Assembly (NCBI GenBank): GCA_945889005.1
Contig: CAMDBI010000002.1
Span: 83,734-147,733, forward strand
DNA: 64,000 bases
Source: Bacteroides fragilis
GTDB lineage: Bacteria; Bacteroidota; Bacteroidia; Bacteroidales; DTGW01
Reading direction: 5' to 3'
In this document: positions 46,467-56,506 of the stretch, piece by piece
Position numbering within the stretch: position 1 is the first letter of the stretch
Layout of the letters: the number at the start of each line of letters is the position of its first letter
The notes under the pieces: model-generated
Told to the model about the DNA's origin: nothing
What the model saw: only the letters and a program-made list of their open reading frames with translations
Database searches by the model: none
Made by a program: the position numbers and the translations under genes

Positions 46467-47069
46467 ATGAGCAAAGTTAAATTAAATGTGTTGGGTATAT
46501 CGTACAGTCAAACCCAGTCTGGGGCTTATGCACTTGTACTTACCGAAGAAAAAGGCGACAGAAGAATTCCGATTATAGTTGGAGGATTCGAAGCACAAGC
46601 CATTGCTATTCAATTAGAGGGACTCAATCCTCCAAGGCCGTTGACTCACGACTTGTTTTTCAATTTTGCGTTGGCATTTAAAATCGAACTTATAGAAGTA
46701 AATATATATAAACTTGAAGAAGGAATATTCTATTCGAGCTTGACATGTTTCGATGGTAAAAGCACAGTAAATATCGACTCGCGCACATCGGATGCCATTG
46801 CCTTGGCATTACGCTTTAAATGTCCAATTTTTACGACAGAAGAAATATTGGATCGTTCGGGAATTGTGTTGGAATTCGAAAAAGAATCGAAAACAGCAAA
46901 AACCACTACTCCGAAAGCGTATGAAGAAGAAAAGCATACAGCTTCCGATTCATTGAAATCGGTTTCAATCGACGATCTTAAAACACAGCTTGAAGAAGCT
47001 GTTCGAATGGAAGATTACGAAAAGGCTTCGAAAGTTCGCGATGAAATAAACCGTCGTTCGAAATCATAA
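46467..47069 (+). CDS. DUF151 bifunctional nuclease with UVR motif
   Basis: The 200-residue protein has a DUF151 domain (residues 1-130; RRIPIIVGGFEAQAIAIQLE, SRTSDAIALALRFKCPIFT) and a C-terminal UvrB/UvrC motif (DLKTQLEEAVRMEDYEKASK). A plant DUF151 protein has DNase and RNase activity; bacterial members are poorly known. The fusion with UVR suggests a protein-contact role. It stands alone. Confidence 0.85.
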   Translation: MSKVKLNVLGISYSQTQSGAYALVLTEEKGDRRIPIIVGGFEAQAIAIQLEGLNPPRPLTHDLFFNFALAFKIELIEVNIYKLEEGIFYSSLTCFDGKSTVNIDSRTSDAIALALRFKCPIFTTEEILDRSGIVLEFEKESKTAKTTTPKAYEEEKHTASDSLKSVSIDDLKTQLEEAVRMEDYEKASKVRDEINRRSKS

Positions 47070-47205
47070 AAAAAGCGCTCCCTTTCGAAAGCGCTCCCCT
47101 TTAACTCTGTAAACCGTGAGTTTTTTGTTTTGATTTATGTCAAAATTAGTGTTTTTAAAATAGTTCTACTACTTTTTTTGTAGAAAAGTTTTGCGATATT
47201 TAAGG

Positions 47206-48690
47206 TTAATCAACATTGTCGTGTAAATAAGAATTTTCCTGACGAATTTTAATCATTTTTGCGTCGTCGTCGACCAAAGAATAGCGCGAAATTTCTTCGC
47301 TCGAAGAGTTTGCAGAAGACTGGTTGTTCATACCAGGAATTTTTTTACGAATAAATGCCGGTTGATTTTCGAGATTTTCCACTATACTACTATCAGAAAA
47401 ATTACCTGACGAAATATCATTGTTTTTCGACTGATATTTTGACATTTTGTTGAGCGAATCGGCTGCATTGCTCCGCTTAACTGTAATTTCAAAATTGTCG
47501 TTCTTTTCCGATTCTTTGTTTGTTTGTTGCAACGAAGCATTTACAGTAGAAAGATTTTCAAACTCAATCAATCGTTGACCCGACGACGAACTGTCTTGTA
47601 AAATATGAGTTTCTTTATTTTTACCACTAACTCTTACGCCCGACTGAGCTTTCAATGGATTTTCGCTCAATGGGACTCGATCGGCAGTGCGTTTGTGATT
47701 ATATAATTCGGGTATAGAATTAGCTTCGAAACCTGTTGCAATAATTGTTACACAAAGTTTATTTTCGAGACTTGCATCAAAACCAGTCCCCCATATCATA
47801 AGCGAGTCTTTTGCAACTGCACTGGTTACAAAATCGGTAATAATACCCACTTCGTCCATGGTAGCCTCTTCGGCGCCAGAAGTAATGTTGAGAAGAATAT
47901 TTTTAGCTCCTTTAATATCGTTGTTGTTGAGCAAAGGCGAGTTTAGGGCTTGCTGAATAGCATCGATAGCGCGATTTTCGCCTTCGGCAGTTGCAGAACC
48001 CATAATGGCAACACCACTGTTTTGCATTACGGTTTGCACATCGGCAAAGTCGACATTGACATAGCCATGTACCGTAATAATCTCGGCAATACCTTTTGCA
48101 GCCGAAGCAAGTATATTGTCGGCCTTCGAAAATGCTTCTGAAATTTTCAGATCGCCATATATTTCGCGCAACTTTTCGTTGTGAATAACTAATAAAGAAT
48201 CGACATGATTTTTGAGTTCATTCAAACCCTCAATAGCCTGATTGAGCCTTATTTGCCCTTCCCATCGAAAAGGAAGTGTAACAATACCCACAGTAAGCAA
48301 ACCCATTTCTTTTGCAGCCTTTGCAATAATAGGCGCAGCCCCTGTACCGGTACCTCCACCCATTCCGGCTGTAATAAAAACCATTTTGGTATTGCCTTCG
48401 AGAATATCGACAATGTCTTGTACGTTTTCAATAGCAGCTTCGCGTCCAACAGTAGGCTTATTGCCAGCACCTCGACCTTCGGTGAGTGTGTTGCCAAGTT
48501 GTATCTTTATTGGAACAGGACTATTTGCCAAAGCCTGAGCATCGGTATTACACACTACAAAGTCAACATCTTTAATACCTTGTCGGTACATATAATTAAT
48601 TGCATTGCTGCCCCCGCCGCCAACACCAAGAACTTTAATAATGGAGTTGCGGTGCTGCTGAATGTCGAAATGAATTAAATCTTCTTTCAT
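47206..48690 (-). CDS. ftsZ: Cell division protein FtsZ
   Basis: The 494-residue tubulin homologue has the nucleotide-binding GGGGSNAINYM, the GGGTGTGAAP signature loop, the T7 loop NVDFADVQTVMQ and a long, polar C-terminal linker (residues ~330-470). The linker is longer than in E. coli (383 residues total) but normal for Bacteroidota. It polymerises into the Z-ring and is the last gene of the dcw cluster. Confidence 0.97.
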   Translation of the reverse strand: MKEDLIHFDIQQHRNSIIKVLGVGGGGSNAINYMYRQGIKDVDFVVCNTDAQALANSPVPIKIQLGNTLTEGRGAGNKPTVGREAAIENVQDIVDILEGNTKMVFITAGMGGGTGTGAAPIIAKAAKEMGLLTVGIVTLPFRWEGQIRLNQAIEGLNELKNHVDSLLVIHNEKLREIYGDLKISEAFSKADNILASAAKGIAEIITVHGYVNVDFADVQTVMQNSGVAIMGSATAEGENRAIDAIQQALNSPLLNNNDIKGAKNILLNITSGAEEATMDEVGIITDFVTSAVAKDSLMIWGTGFDASLENKLCVTIIATGFEANSIPELYNHKRTADRVPLSENPLKAQSGVRVSGKNKETHILQDSSSSGQRLIEFENLSTVNASLQQTNKESEKNDNFEITVKRSNAADSLNKMSKYQSKNNDISSGNFSDSSIVENLENQPAFIRKKIPGMNNQSSANSSSEEISRYSLVDDDAKMIKIRQENSYLHDNVD

Positions 48691-48853
48691 ATAAATGAGA
48701 TTTTTAGACTTTTAGATATGAGATATGAGACTTTTTGATATGAGATTATAGAAAATAGATTTTAGACAAAAAAATGTAGATACTAGTCTCACATCTTTTA
48801 GTCTATTATCTATTAGTCTCACATCTATTATCTTATTTCTTTTTGTCTGTTTA
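48691..48853. repeat. Low-complexity repeats between ftsA and ftsZ
   Basis: This spacer is filled with degenerate AGATATGAGA/ATTAGTCTCACATCT words repeated in both orientations, including inverted copies (GATATGAGAC against GTCTCACATC). It could form loose hairpins. No gene. Confidence 0.7.
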
Positions 48854-50272
48854 TTACATTTTCACACTTTCGTCTTCTTCGAAAATATCATTAAACGTTC
48901 GTTTGATCGATGCAAATATACTTGGTTTTGATTTTGTAAGCAGCGGTTTTTGCTCAGTATTTTGTTCCACAATGGTTTCGAAGTTATGCATTGGTTTTTC
49001 AATAACGATTTCATCAGCCGCCTTTGGGACTTCAATTTTAGGCTGGTCAAAAATCACTTCTTTAGCATTTCCGGCATCGGGATGAATAGCACCTGCAGGT
49101 TTTTCATTTTTTTCGGCATAATGCTCATATCCTTTCAGTATAAGACCTATTGCAGTAGAATACATAGGGTGATTAATATCGGAATATGCATCGATACTGA
49201 GGTGTTCGTTGGGGTATCCGATACGAACATCCATGCCCGTTTTGAATTTGACCAACTGTGGTAAGTGTCGAAGCAAAGCACCGCCGCCAGTTACAACGAT
49301 TCCGGCACTAAGTTTATCCATATAGCCCGAGTTTTCGATTTCGAAACAAACTGCATCGAGAATTTCTTCCATACGCGATTGGATAATATACGCCAAATTA
49401 CTAAACGATATTTCCTTAGGTTCGCGACCAGCAATTCCGGGTATAGAAACCACTTTATCGGCAGGTGCAAGATCGCCAAGAGCAGAGCCATATTGAACTT
49501 TTAGTAACTCGGCTTGACGTTGAAGAATTGCACAACCTTCTTTAATATCTTTGGTAATAACATTGCCTCCAAACGGAATCACAGCCGTATGGCGCAATAC
49601 ATCGTCGTAATAGACAGCAAGGTCGGTTGTACCACCACCTATATCGACCAAAGCAACTCCAGCCTCAATCTCGTCGGGAGTTAATACAGCGGCAGCCGAA
49701 GCAAGGGGCTCGAGCATAAGCGATTTAACATCGAGTCCACAGCGATTGACACACTTTTCGGAGTTCTTGGCCGATGTAACCTGACCAATTACAATATGAA
49801 AATTGGCTTCGAGCCTACGACCTAGCATTCCTACCGGATTTTTGATACCTGGTTCATTGTCGACTATAAAACTCTGAGGAATCACATGAATAATTTCTTC
49901 ACCAATTTCGATAGGTATTTTGTACATATCGTTGATAAGATTGGCAATATCGGCGCGAGTAATCTCGTCGTTAACGCTATTGCGGTTAATATATCCGCGA
50001 TTTTTGATACTACGAATGTGCTGGCCTGCAATACCAACAAACACTTCGGACATTTTAAGTCCCGATTGTTTTTCAACTTCGTCGATTGTTTGTGCAATTG
50101 AAGCTACTGTTTCGTCAATATTTTGAACTACCCCACGTTTAACTCCTGTTGAATCCTGACGACTCAAACCAAGTACTTCAAGTTTTTTGTTGTCGTTCAA
50201 TCGGCCGACAATAGTCACAATTTTAGTGGTTCCAATGTCGATTGCTGCTACAATGTTGTCATTTGTTGTCAT
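48854..50272 (-). CDS. ftsA: Cell division protein FtsA
   Basis: The 472-residue actin-fold protein tethers FtsZ to the membrane. It has AAIDIGTTKIVTIVG, GVALVDIGGGTTDLAVY and AGIVVTGGGALL, and ends in an amphipathic helix (SIFASIKRTFNDIF). I start at the ATG at 50272, 11 bp after the ftsQ stop; the longer frame overlaps ftsQ. The linker before the helix is longer than in E. coli. Confidence 0.95.
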   Translation of the reverse strand: MTTNDNIVAAIDIGTTKIVTIVGRLNDNKKLEVLGLSRQDSTGVKRGVVQNIDETVASIAQTIDEVEKQSGLKMSEVFVGIAGQHIRSIKNRGYINRNSVNDEITRADIANLINDMYKIPIEIGEEIIHVIPQSFIVDNEPGIKNPVGMLGRRLEANFHIVIGQVTSAKNSEKCVNRCGLDVKSLMLEPLASAAAVLTPDEIEAGVALVDIGGGTTDLAVYYDDVLRHTAVIPFGGNVITKDIKEGCAILQRQAELLKVQYGSALGDLAPADKVVSIPGIAGREPKEISFSNLAYIIQSRMEEILDAVCFEIENSGYMDKLSAGIVVTGGGALLRHLPQLVKFKTGMDVRIGYPNEHLSIDAYSDINHPMYSTAIGLILKGYEHYAEKNEKPAGAIHPDAGNAKEVIFDQPKIEVPKAADEIVIEKPMHNFETIVEQNTEQKPLLTKSKPSIFASIKRTFNDIFEEDESVKM

Positions 50273-50283
50273 ATCTATAATAA

Positions 50284-51075
50284 TTAACGTTTTGTACAAA
50301 TAATTTGGTTACTGTATTTTAGGTTTAAGGTATGATAGTTGTTCCATCCTATTTCGTTAAAAGCCCTGTACATGGCTCGTAATTTGTCAAATTTATATTC
50401 AAGGCTATCGGCATTGCCTATCACTATTAAGTGAGAGCCAACCCTTGGAATTAAAACCATGTCCTGCTTAGAGTTTACATATATTTGTTGAATTTGAGCA
50501 TTCCAGAAAGTACTATTGTCGAGAAATTGCGCCACTTTGAACAAATCGTGAACAATGCATTTTTTCATCACCACACTGTCGCGCTTGTCTGGAAAAAGTG
50601 TCTTGGTAGTCCATGGATTGAATGTTTCGGCAATATTGCCATTGGCAACCACTGTAAATGCTGCAAATTGTTTGAGTCGCGGAATTATTTCTCCATTTTC
50701 GTCGATATAGTAATTTTGCATTCCTCGTGTAATAACTCTCAGAATTGGCCTTCGCTGTTTTATATAAACATTGAGTTTCCCATCGACAGTGGTATAAACA
50801 TCGGCTCGCTTTACGGCAGGATGATGTTGAAGCAACTCCTCTGCCACAAAAGTATTGATTTGGTCAATCGGAGTTCCAACACTTTGATTTTTGTACTTTG
50901 AAAGAATACTTGCAACTTCTTCTTTACTAATAAATTTATTGAGCTTTTCGTTCGAAATGCTGATTTCAAATGCATTACACACCATCTTTTCGCGCTTCGA
51001 TGCAACAAAACCCAATATAACAATCAGATAAGTTGCAATCAAAAGCCAAATGAGTATGTTTTTAAATTTCTTCAT
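50284..51075 (-). CDS. ftsQ: Cell division protein FtsQ
   Basis: The 263-residue bitopic protein has one N-terminal TM helix (ILIWLLIATYLIVILGFV), a POTRA-like region (IDQINTFVAEELLQHHPAVKRADVY) and a beta domain with IYVNSKQDMVLIPRVGSH. It links FtsBL and FtsI/W in the divisome. The gene is 11 bp upstream of ftsA and 73 bp after murC. Confidence 0.9.
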   Translation of the reverse strand: MKKFKNILIWLLIATYLIVILGFVASKREKMVCNAFEISISNEKLNKFISKEEVASILSKYKNQSVGTPIDQINTFVAEELLQHHPAVKRADVYTTVDGKLNVYIKQRRPILRVITRGMQNYYIDENGEIIPRLKQFAAFTVVANGNIAETFNPWTTKTLFPDKRDSVVMKKCIVHDLFKVAQFLDNSTFWNAQIQQIYVNSKQDMVLIPRVGSHLIVIGNADSLEYKFDKLRAMYRAFNEIGWNNYHTLNLKYSNQIICTKR

Positions 51076-51082
51076 AAACTTG

Positions 51083-51175
51083 ACAAAAAGATGTGAGATA
51101 TTAGATATTAGACAATAAGAAATTTGATATTCTATTTTTCATTAGTAATTAGTAATTTGTCATTAGTAATTGTTT
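51083..51175. repeat. Low-complexity repeats at the murC 3' end
   Basis: ATTAGTAATTAGTAATTTGTCATTAGTAATT and GATATTAGATATTAGAC words. The repeat reads into the last codons of murC. Confidence 0.7.
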
Positions 51176-52531
51176 AATTTCTGGCACAAAAGCATCTATA
51201 TCGCCAGCTCCCATTGTTATGAGTATTTCGAATTTTTTACCTTTTAAAATATCCATTAACTGAGGTTTTGAACAAAGTGTTTTTTCATTGCAGGTAATAT
51301 TTTTAAAAATCATTTCAGAACTAACCCCTTCGATAGGCAATTCGCGAGCCGGATAAATATCGAGCAGAATTACTTCGTCGAGCAGACTAAGGCTTTGCGC
51401 GAAACCATCGGCAAAATCTTTTGTTCGTGAGTAAAGATGAGGTTGAAATATACCTGTAATTTTCTTATCGGGGAAAACGCCACGAGCTGAGGTTATACAA
51501 GCCATAAGTTCTTCGGGATGGTGCGCGTAATCGTCGATATATATACAATCCTTTGTACGACATTGATAATCGAAACGCCTCTTTACTCCACTAAATGTAG
51601 CCAATGCCTTGCGCATGTCTTCATCGTGAATTCCCAACAAATAAGCAGCTGCGGCAGCGGCAGTTGCATTCTCGAGGTTCATTTTACCGGGCAAACCTAA
51701 AACCAAATCTTTTATTGGCCCAATAGGTGTAACCAAATCGAAATGAAACAAACTATCTTGCATGCTTATGTTGATCGGATAAAAATCGGCCTCTTCAGTA
51801 ATGGAATAAGTAAAAGTATGAATTTTGGTAATACCTTCTAAAGGTAGTTCAATACCCTTTTTGTAAATCAATATTCCATTTTCGCTTATTTGACGGGCAA
51901 AAAGATTAAACGTTTTTAGCACCTCCTCTTTTGAGCCATAAATATCGAGATGATCGGCATCGACCGAAGTAATGATAGCCAAATAGGGAAATAACTTCAA
52001 AAAAGAGCGATCGAACTCGTCGGCTTCGGCAACAATGTATTCGCTACTGGCAGACAGAAGCAAGTTGCTATTGTAGTTTTTCGAAATACCACCTAAAAAA
52101 GCATTGCAATCGAGGTGCGACGATTTCAACAAATGCGAAACCATGGTCGAAGTTGTTGTTTTGCCGTGAGTTCCTGCAATGGCTACACCCTTTTTGCCCG
52201 AAAATATTTTTCCTAAAACCTCGGCACGTTTAAGAATAAGGTATTCGCGCTCAATAAAATAATTGAATTCGTAGTGATTTGGCGGAATTGCCGGAGTATA
52301 AATAACCATAGTACTTTCCTTTTGCGACAGCATATCGCCAGGAATCAATGTTGGCTTATCTTCGAAGTGAATTTCTATTCCTTCGCTCACCAATTCGTCG
52401 GTAAGAGGAGTTGGCGTGCGATCGTAACCAGCCGTATGCATGCCTTGTATGTTGAAATATCGGGCAAGGGCACTCATTCCTATACCTCCAATACCAATTA
52501 AATACACATGTTTAATTTTTTCGAAGTTCAT
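51149..52531 (-). CDS. murC: UDP-N-acetylmuramate-L-alanine ligase
   Basis: The 460-residue ligase has VYLIGIGGIGMSALARYFN, the ATP-binding GTHGKTTTSTMVSHLL and EADEFDRSF and a DDYAHHPEE segment. The first step of stem-peptide synthesis is ATP-dependent. The last residues (LLMTNY) and the stop codon are encoded by the ATTAGTAATTAG-type repeat that fills the spacer. Confidence 0.96.
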   Translation of the reverse strand: MNFEKIKHVYLIGIGGIGMSALARYFNIQGMHTAGYDRTPTPLTDELVSEGIEIHFEDKPTLIPGDMLSQKESTMVIYTPAIPPNHYEFNYFIEREYLILKRAEVLGKIFSGKKGVAIAGTHGKTTTSTMVSHLLKSSHLDCNAFLGGISKNYNSNLLLSASSEYIVAEADEFDRSFLKLFPYLAIITSVDADHLDIYGSKEEVLKTFNLFARQISENGILIYKKGIELPLEGITKIHTFTYSITEEADFYPINISMQDSLFHFDLVTPIGPIKDLVLGLPGKMNLENATAAAAAAYLLGIHDEDMRKALATFSGVKRRFDYQCRTKDCIYIDDYAHHPEELMACITSARGVFPDKKITGIFQPHLYSRTKDFADGFAQSLSLLDEVILLDIYPARELPIEGVSSEMIFKNITCNEKTLCSKPQLMDILKGKKFEILITMGAGDIDAFVPEIKQLLMTNY

Positions 52532-52540
52532 AGCAATTTA

Positions 52541-52665
52541 GATTTTAGATATGAGACAATAGATTTGAGATTTGAGATTTGAGATTTGAGACAAAAAGAC
52601 TTAAGACTATTATTATTATTCATTTGTAATTTGTAATTAGTCATTAGTAATTAGTAATTGTTATA
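52541..52665. repeat. Low-complexity repeats at the murG 3' end
   Basis: GATTTGAGATTTGAGATTTGAGAC and TAATTAGTCATTAGTAATTAG words; the latter reads into the last codons of murG (TITNY) and gives its TAA. Confidence 0.7.
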
Positions 52666-53744
52666 ATTTCTTTAGCAATATTTTCGGCCGAGTTTCTGAG
52701 TGCAAGTTTTGAAATGTTTTGAGTAAGCATGTTGCATTTTTCTTTATTTTCGACAAGTAAAATGGCTTCTTTAATAAGTTTTTGCGAAGCCTCACGATCT
52801 GTAATCATTACAGCCGCCTCTTTACTTACCAGTGCCATTGCATTTTTGGTTTGATGATCTTCTGCAACATTGGGCGAAGGCACCAGTATTGAAGGTCTTG
52901 CAACAATGCAAAGCTCTGAAATACTACTTGCTCCAGAACGCGATATCACTAAATCTGAAATGAAATAGGCTAAATCCATACGCGAAATAAAATCGTATAA
53001 TCTAATGTTATGAGCACTGTAACTAGTCATTTTTTCCTGAGCCCATGAATGGTAATAACCACCACATTGCCAAATTAGCTGTATGCCCGATTTGGCAAGT
53101 AATTCGAAATTAGAAACTAAGCTATTGTTCAGTGTGCGAGCTCCGAGGCTTCCGCCAATGACAAGAACTGTTTTTTTGCTGTTATCTAAACCAAAATAAT
53201 TTAACGCTTCTTGTTTAGTAACATTAAGAATTTCCAAGTTTTGGCGAACCGGATTGCCTGCCAACATGAGCTTTGACTTTGGAAAAAAAACATCCATACC
53301 ACTATATGCTACGAAAATTCTTTTTGCTTTTTGGGCCAATAGTTTATTGGTAAGTCCTGCATACGAGTTTTGTTCCTGAATGAATGTTGAAATGCCCATC
53401 AAATTGGCAGTCCACAATGTTGGCCCACTCGAATAGCCACCAACACCGATTACTGCATTGGGTTTAAATTTTTTAATAACATTTCGAACCTTAAAAATAC
53501 TTTTTATAAGCTTAAAAGGAACGCTAAAGTTTTTCATTGTAAATGAACGAGTAATGCCCACAATAGGCAAACCAACAATTTCGTATCCAGCAGCAGGTAC
53601 TTTCTGCATCTCCATTCGGTCTTGAGCACCAACAAAAAGAATTTCTGCTGTAGGATCGAGCTTTTTGATGGCATTGGCAATAGAAATAGCAGGGAATATA
53701 TGACCTCCTGTACCTCCTCCACTTATAATATATCTTTTACTCAT
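52644..53744 (-). CDS. murG: Lipid II synthase, UDP-GlcNAc transferase
   Basis: The 366-residue GT28 enzyme adds GlcNAc to lipid I. It has ISGGGTGGHIFPAISIANA, VGVGGYSSGPTLW, LVIGGSLGARTLN and a UDP-binding ISRSGASSISEL. It follows ftsW in the cluster. Its C-terminus ends in repeat-encoded TNY. Confidence 0.96.
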   Translation of the reverse strand: MSKRYIISGGGTGGHIFPAISIANAIKKLDPTAEILFVGAQDRMEMQKVPAAGYEIVGLPIVGITRSFTMKNFSVPFKLIKSIFKVRNVIKKFKPNAVIGVGGYSSGPTLWTANLMGISTFIQEQNSYAGLTNKLLAQKAKRIFVAYSGMDVFFPKSKLMLAGNPVRQNLEILNVTKQEALNYFGLDNSKKTVLVIGGSLGARTLNNSLVSNFELLAKSGIQLIWQCGGYYHSWAQEKMTSYSAHNIRLYDFISRMDLAYFISDLVISRSGASSISELCIVARPSILVPSPNVAEDHQTKNAMALVSKEAAVMITDREASQKLIKEAILLVENKEKCNMLTQNISKLALRNSAENIAKEIITITNY

Positions 53745-53759
53745 TGAATATTAATCTTG

Positions 53760-54989
53760 TTAAATTTCTCTTGAAACAGGTTCTTCAATAGTATTATTAT
53801 TGTTTGTCTTTGGTTTTTCTTCATTAGTAGAATTCGCTTCAATAGCAGTTTCAGCAACTTTCTCTTTTTCCAATTCGCGGCTTACACTAAGTATAATGCC
53901 AAAAGCTGCACTCGAGAACAAGAGCGACGAACCGCCCATACTAACCAATGGCAAGGTTTGTCCGGTAACAGGAAACAAGTTTACAGCAACAGCCATATTG
54001 ATCATAGCCTGAAACACGAGCATTACCGAGAGTCCAATGGTTAAAAAAGCCGGAAAGGTACGATCGCACTTTCGGACAATAGTGCCTGCCCTAAAAAGCA
54101 GATATAAATAAAGAGCCAGCACCAATATGCCACCAATCATGCCATATTCTTCGACAATAATGGCATAAATAAAATCGGAATAAGGGTGCGGAAGAAAATT
54201 TCTTTGAACGCTATTTCCGGGCCCTTTACCCAATATTCCTCCTGTAGCTATTGCAATTTTGGATTGTTCGGCTTGAAAGTTGTCGTCGTCGGAGCCTCCT
54301 CCTGCAAAGTTCTCGATACGGCTCTTCCAGGTACCCATACGTCCATCGAGATTCAAATACGGTGCAATTAAAACAAATATTACCAGAAAAGCAGCACCAA
54401 CGCCTACTACCAACATGATATATTTAATTGGTATACGACCAATAAACATCAAAATGATGCTTACAACACCTACCATAAGGGCTGTCGAAAGGTTTGCCGG
54501 CAATATGAGCCCGCAAATTATTACAACCGGTATAATTATTGGTAAAAATGCTTCTTTAAAACTGCTTATATTCTCTTGTTTTAACGACAATACTCGCGCT
54601 ATATACATAACTAAAGCCAGTTTTGCAAAATCGGAAGTCTGAATGGTAATTCCTAAACCAGGTACTGTAAGCCAACGTGCTGCTGAGTTGAGCGATGTAC
54701 CCATTACTAAAGTAAAAAGCAGCAGCGGCACAGAGATAAAAAGCAAAATTTGCGAAAGCTTTAAAAAGTATTTATAGGGTATCAGGTGTATTGCATATAT
54801 AGAAACCAATCCAATTCCAAGAAAAAATGATTGTTTGAATAAAAAATAAATCATACTACCCCCATGACGGCGGTACGACAACGAGCCCGTTGAGCTATAA
54901 ACAGCCAACAATGAGAATATAGTAAGCCCAATAATAACTCCCCAGATAACTTTGTCGCCTTTGATATTTTTTTTTATTTTCTCAAACAT
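53760..54989 (-). CDS. ftsW: Septal peptidoglycan polymerase FtsW
   Basis: The 409-residue SEDS protein has about ten TM helices (GVIIGLTIFSLLAVYSSTGS to LLFSSAAFGIILSVS) and conserved loops AARWLTVPGLGITIQTSDFA and YAIIVEEYGMIGGI. It works with FtsI. A polar C-terminal tail of ~45 residues follows. Confidence 0.94.
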   Translation of the reverse strand: MFEKIKKNIKGDKVIWGVIIGLTIFSLLAVYSSTGSLSYRRHGGSMIYFLFKQSFFLGIGLVSIYAIHLIPYKYFLKLSQILLFISVPLLLFTLVMGTSLNSAARWLTVPGLGITIQTSDFAKLALVMYIARVLSLKQENISSFKEAFLPIIIPVVIICGLILPANLSTALMVGVVSIILMFIGRIPIKYIMLVVGVGAAFLVIFVLIAPYLNLDGRMGTWKSRIENFAGGGSDDDNFQAEQSKIAIATGGILGKGPGNSVQRNFLPHPYSDFIYAIIVEEYGMIGGILVLALYLYLLFRAGTIVRKCDRTFPAFLTIGLSVMLVFQAMINMAVAVNLFPVTGQTLPLVSMGGSSLLFSSAAFGIILSVSRELEKEKVAETAIEANSTNEEKPKTNNNNTIEEPVSREI

Positions 54990-55092
54990 ATTAAAATAGT
55001 GAACAGTGAATAGTGTTTAGTGAGAAGTGAAAAGTGGATAGTGGATAGTGAACTCGTACATATTATTACTTTTTGTCATTTGTAATTAGTCA
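54990..55092. repeat. Low-complexity repeats between murD and ftsW
   Basis: AATAGTGAACAGTGAATAGTG and AGTGGATAGTGGATAGTG words, then TTTGTAATTAGTCATTA just past the murD stop. No gene. Confidence 0.7.
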
Positions 55093-55096
55093 TTAT

Positions 55097-56431
55097 CTAA
55101 AGCTCTTTAGCGTATTTTTTAAACTGACGACCTCGGTCTTCGTAATTGTCGAACAAATCGAAACTGGCACAAGCCGGAGAAAGAAGAACAGTATCGCCTT
55201 TCTTAGCGATCTTGTAAGCAGCATTTACAGCATCTTTCATCGATTTGCAATCGACTATAATCGGAATCAATCCTTCGTAAGCCTTTTGAAGCTTGCTATT
55301 GTCCTTTCCCAAGCATACCAAAGCTTTTACTTTACTTTTTGCCAACTCGTTTAGGTCTACATAATCGTTGCCTTTGTCCTGACCACCAGCAATCCAAACT
55401 ACAGGAGAGTTCATACATTCGAGGGCATACCAAACCGAATTAACGTTGGTAGCTTTCGAATCGTTGATAAAATCTATACCATTAACTTTTGTTACAAATT
55501 CCAAACGATGCTCGACCCCAACAAAGTCACTCAAAGCTTCGCGAATTACTTCATTTCTAATTTTTAAAATATTGCCGGTTATGCCAGCAGCCATAGAGTT
55601 GTAAGTATTGTGTTTTCCCTTAAGAGCCAATTCGTCGATCGACATAGAAAACTCCGTTTCGCCAAACTCTATTTGAATGCTGTTATTCATTACAAAAGCT
55701 CCATTTTGGCGAGTTTGCTCAATAGTAAAAGGCAATTGCTGCGCGCGGAGCACAATTTTTTCTAATTCCCGAATGGTAATTTCGTCGTCTGAACAATAAA
55801 TAAAATACTGATCCTCTGTAAGGTTTTGAGTAATTCGAAATTTGGCATCGACATACTTCTGAAGATCGTAATTGTAACGATCGAGATGATCGGGCGTAAT
55901 ATTGAGCAATATGGCTATATCGGCCCGAAACTCATACATATCTTCGAGCTGGAAGTTACTAATTTCAAGCACATAATAATCAAACTCCTCGGTTGCAACC
56001 TGCAATGCAAAGCTTTTGCCAATGTTTCCACCTAAACCAACATTGAGTCCTGCTTTTTTCATCATGTGATAAATGAGCGAGGTGGTGGTAGTTTTGCCAT
56101 TGCTACCGGTTATACAAACCATATAAGCCTTGGTATAACGCGCAGCAAACTCTATTTCCGAAATAACCTTTGTGGAAACTCTTGCTTGTTGAACAATAGG
56201 CGCCGTTTCGGGTATACCGGGACTTTTAATAATTTCATCGGCATTGAGAATTAGCGCATCGGTATGATGCCCTTCTTCAAATGGTATATTGTATAGATTA
56301 AGAAGGTCTTTATACTTTGCTGCAATTACTCCTTTGTCCGACACAAATACATCGAAACCCTTGGTTTTTGCCAAAACAGCTGCTCCTGCACCACTTTCTC
56401 CTGAACCGAGTACGACTATTCTTTTTCCCAT
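55097..56431 (-). CDS. murD: UDP-MurNAc-L-alanine-D-glutamate ligase
   Basis: The 444-residue ligase has GSGESGAGAAVLAK, ITGSNGKTTTTSLIYHM (P-loop), VLEISNFQLED and NDSKATNVNSVWYAL. It adds D-Glu, made by MurI elsewhere in this window, to UDP-MurNAc-Ala. Confidence 0.96.
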   Translation of the reverse strand: MGKRIVVLGSGESGAGAAVLAKTKGFDVFVSDKGVIAAKYKDLLNLYNIPFEEGHHTDALILNADEIIKSPGIPETAPIVQQARVSTKVISEIEFAARYTKAYMVCITGSNGKTTTTSLIYHMMKKAGLNVGLGGNIGKSFALQVATEEFDYYVLEISNFQLEDMYEFRADIAILLNITPDHLDRYNYDLQKYVDAKFRITQNLTEDQYFIYCSDDEITIRELEKIVLRAQQLPFTIEQTRQNGAFVMNNSIQIEFGETEFSMSIDELALKGKHNTYNSMAAGITGNILKIRNEVIREALSDFVGVEHRLEFVTKVNGIDFINDSKATNVNSVWYALECMNSPVVWIAGGQDKGNDYVDLNELAKSKVKALVCLGKDNSKLQKAYEGLIPIIVDCKSMKDAVNAAYKIAKKGDTVLLSPACASFDLFDNYEDRGRQFKKYAKEL

Positions 56432-56506
56432 GATATATAAATTACTAATGACTAATTACAAATTACTTATGAAAGAATTCTTCAATATTCAATAAACATC
56501 TTTCTT

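Noticed and set aside
47075..47105. Terminator after the DUF151 gene
   Set aside because: AGCGCTCCC is repeated directly rather than inverted; the self-complementary AGCGCT and CTTTCGAAAG words give only weak stems without a clear T-run.
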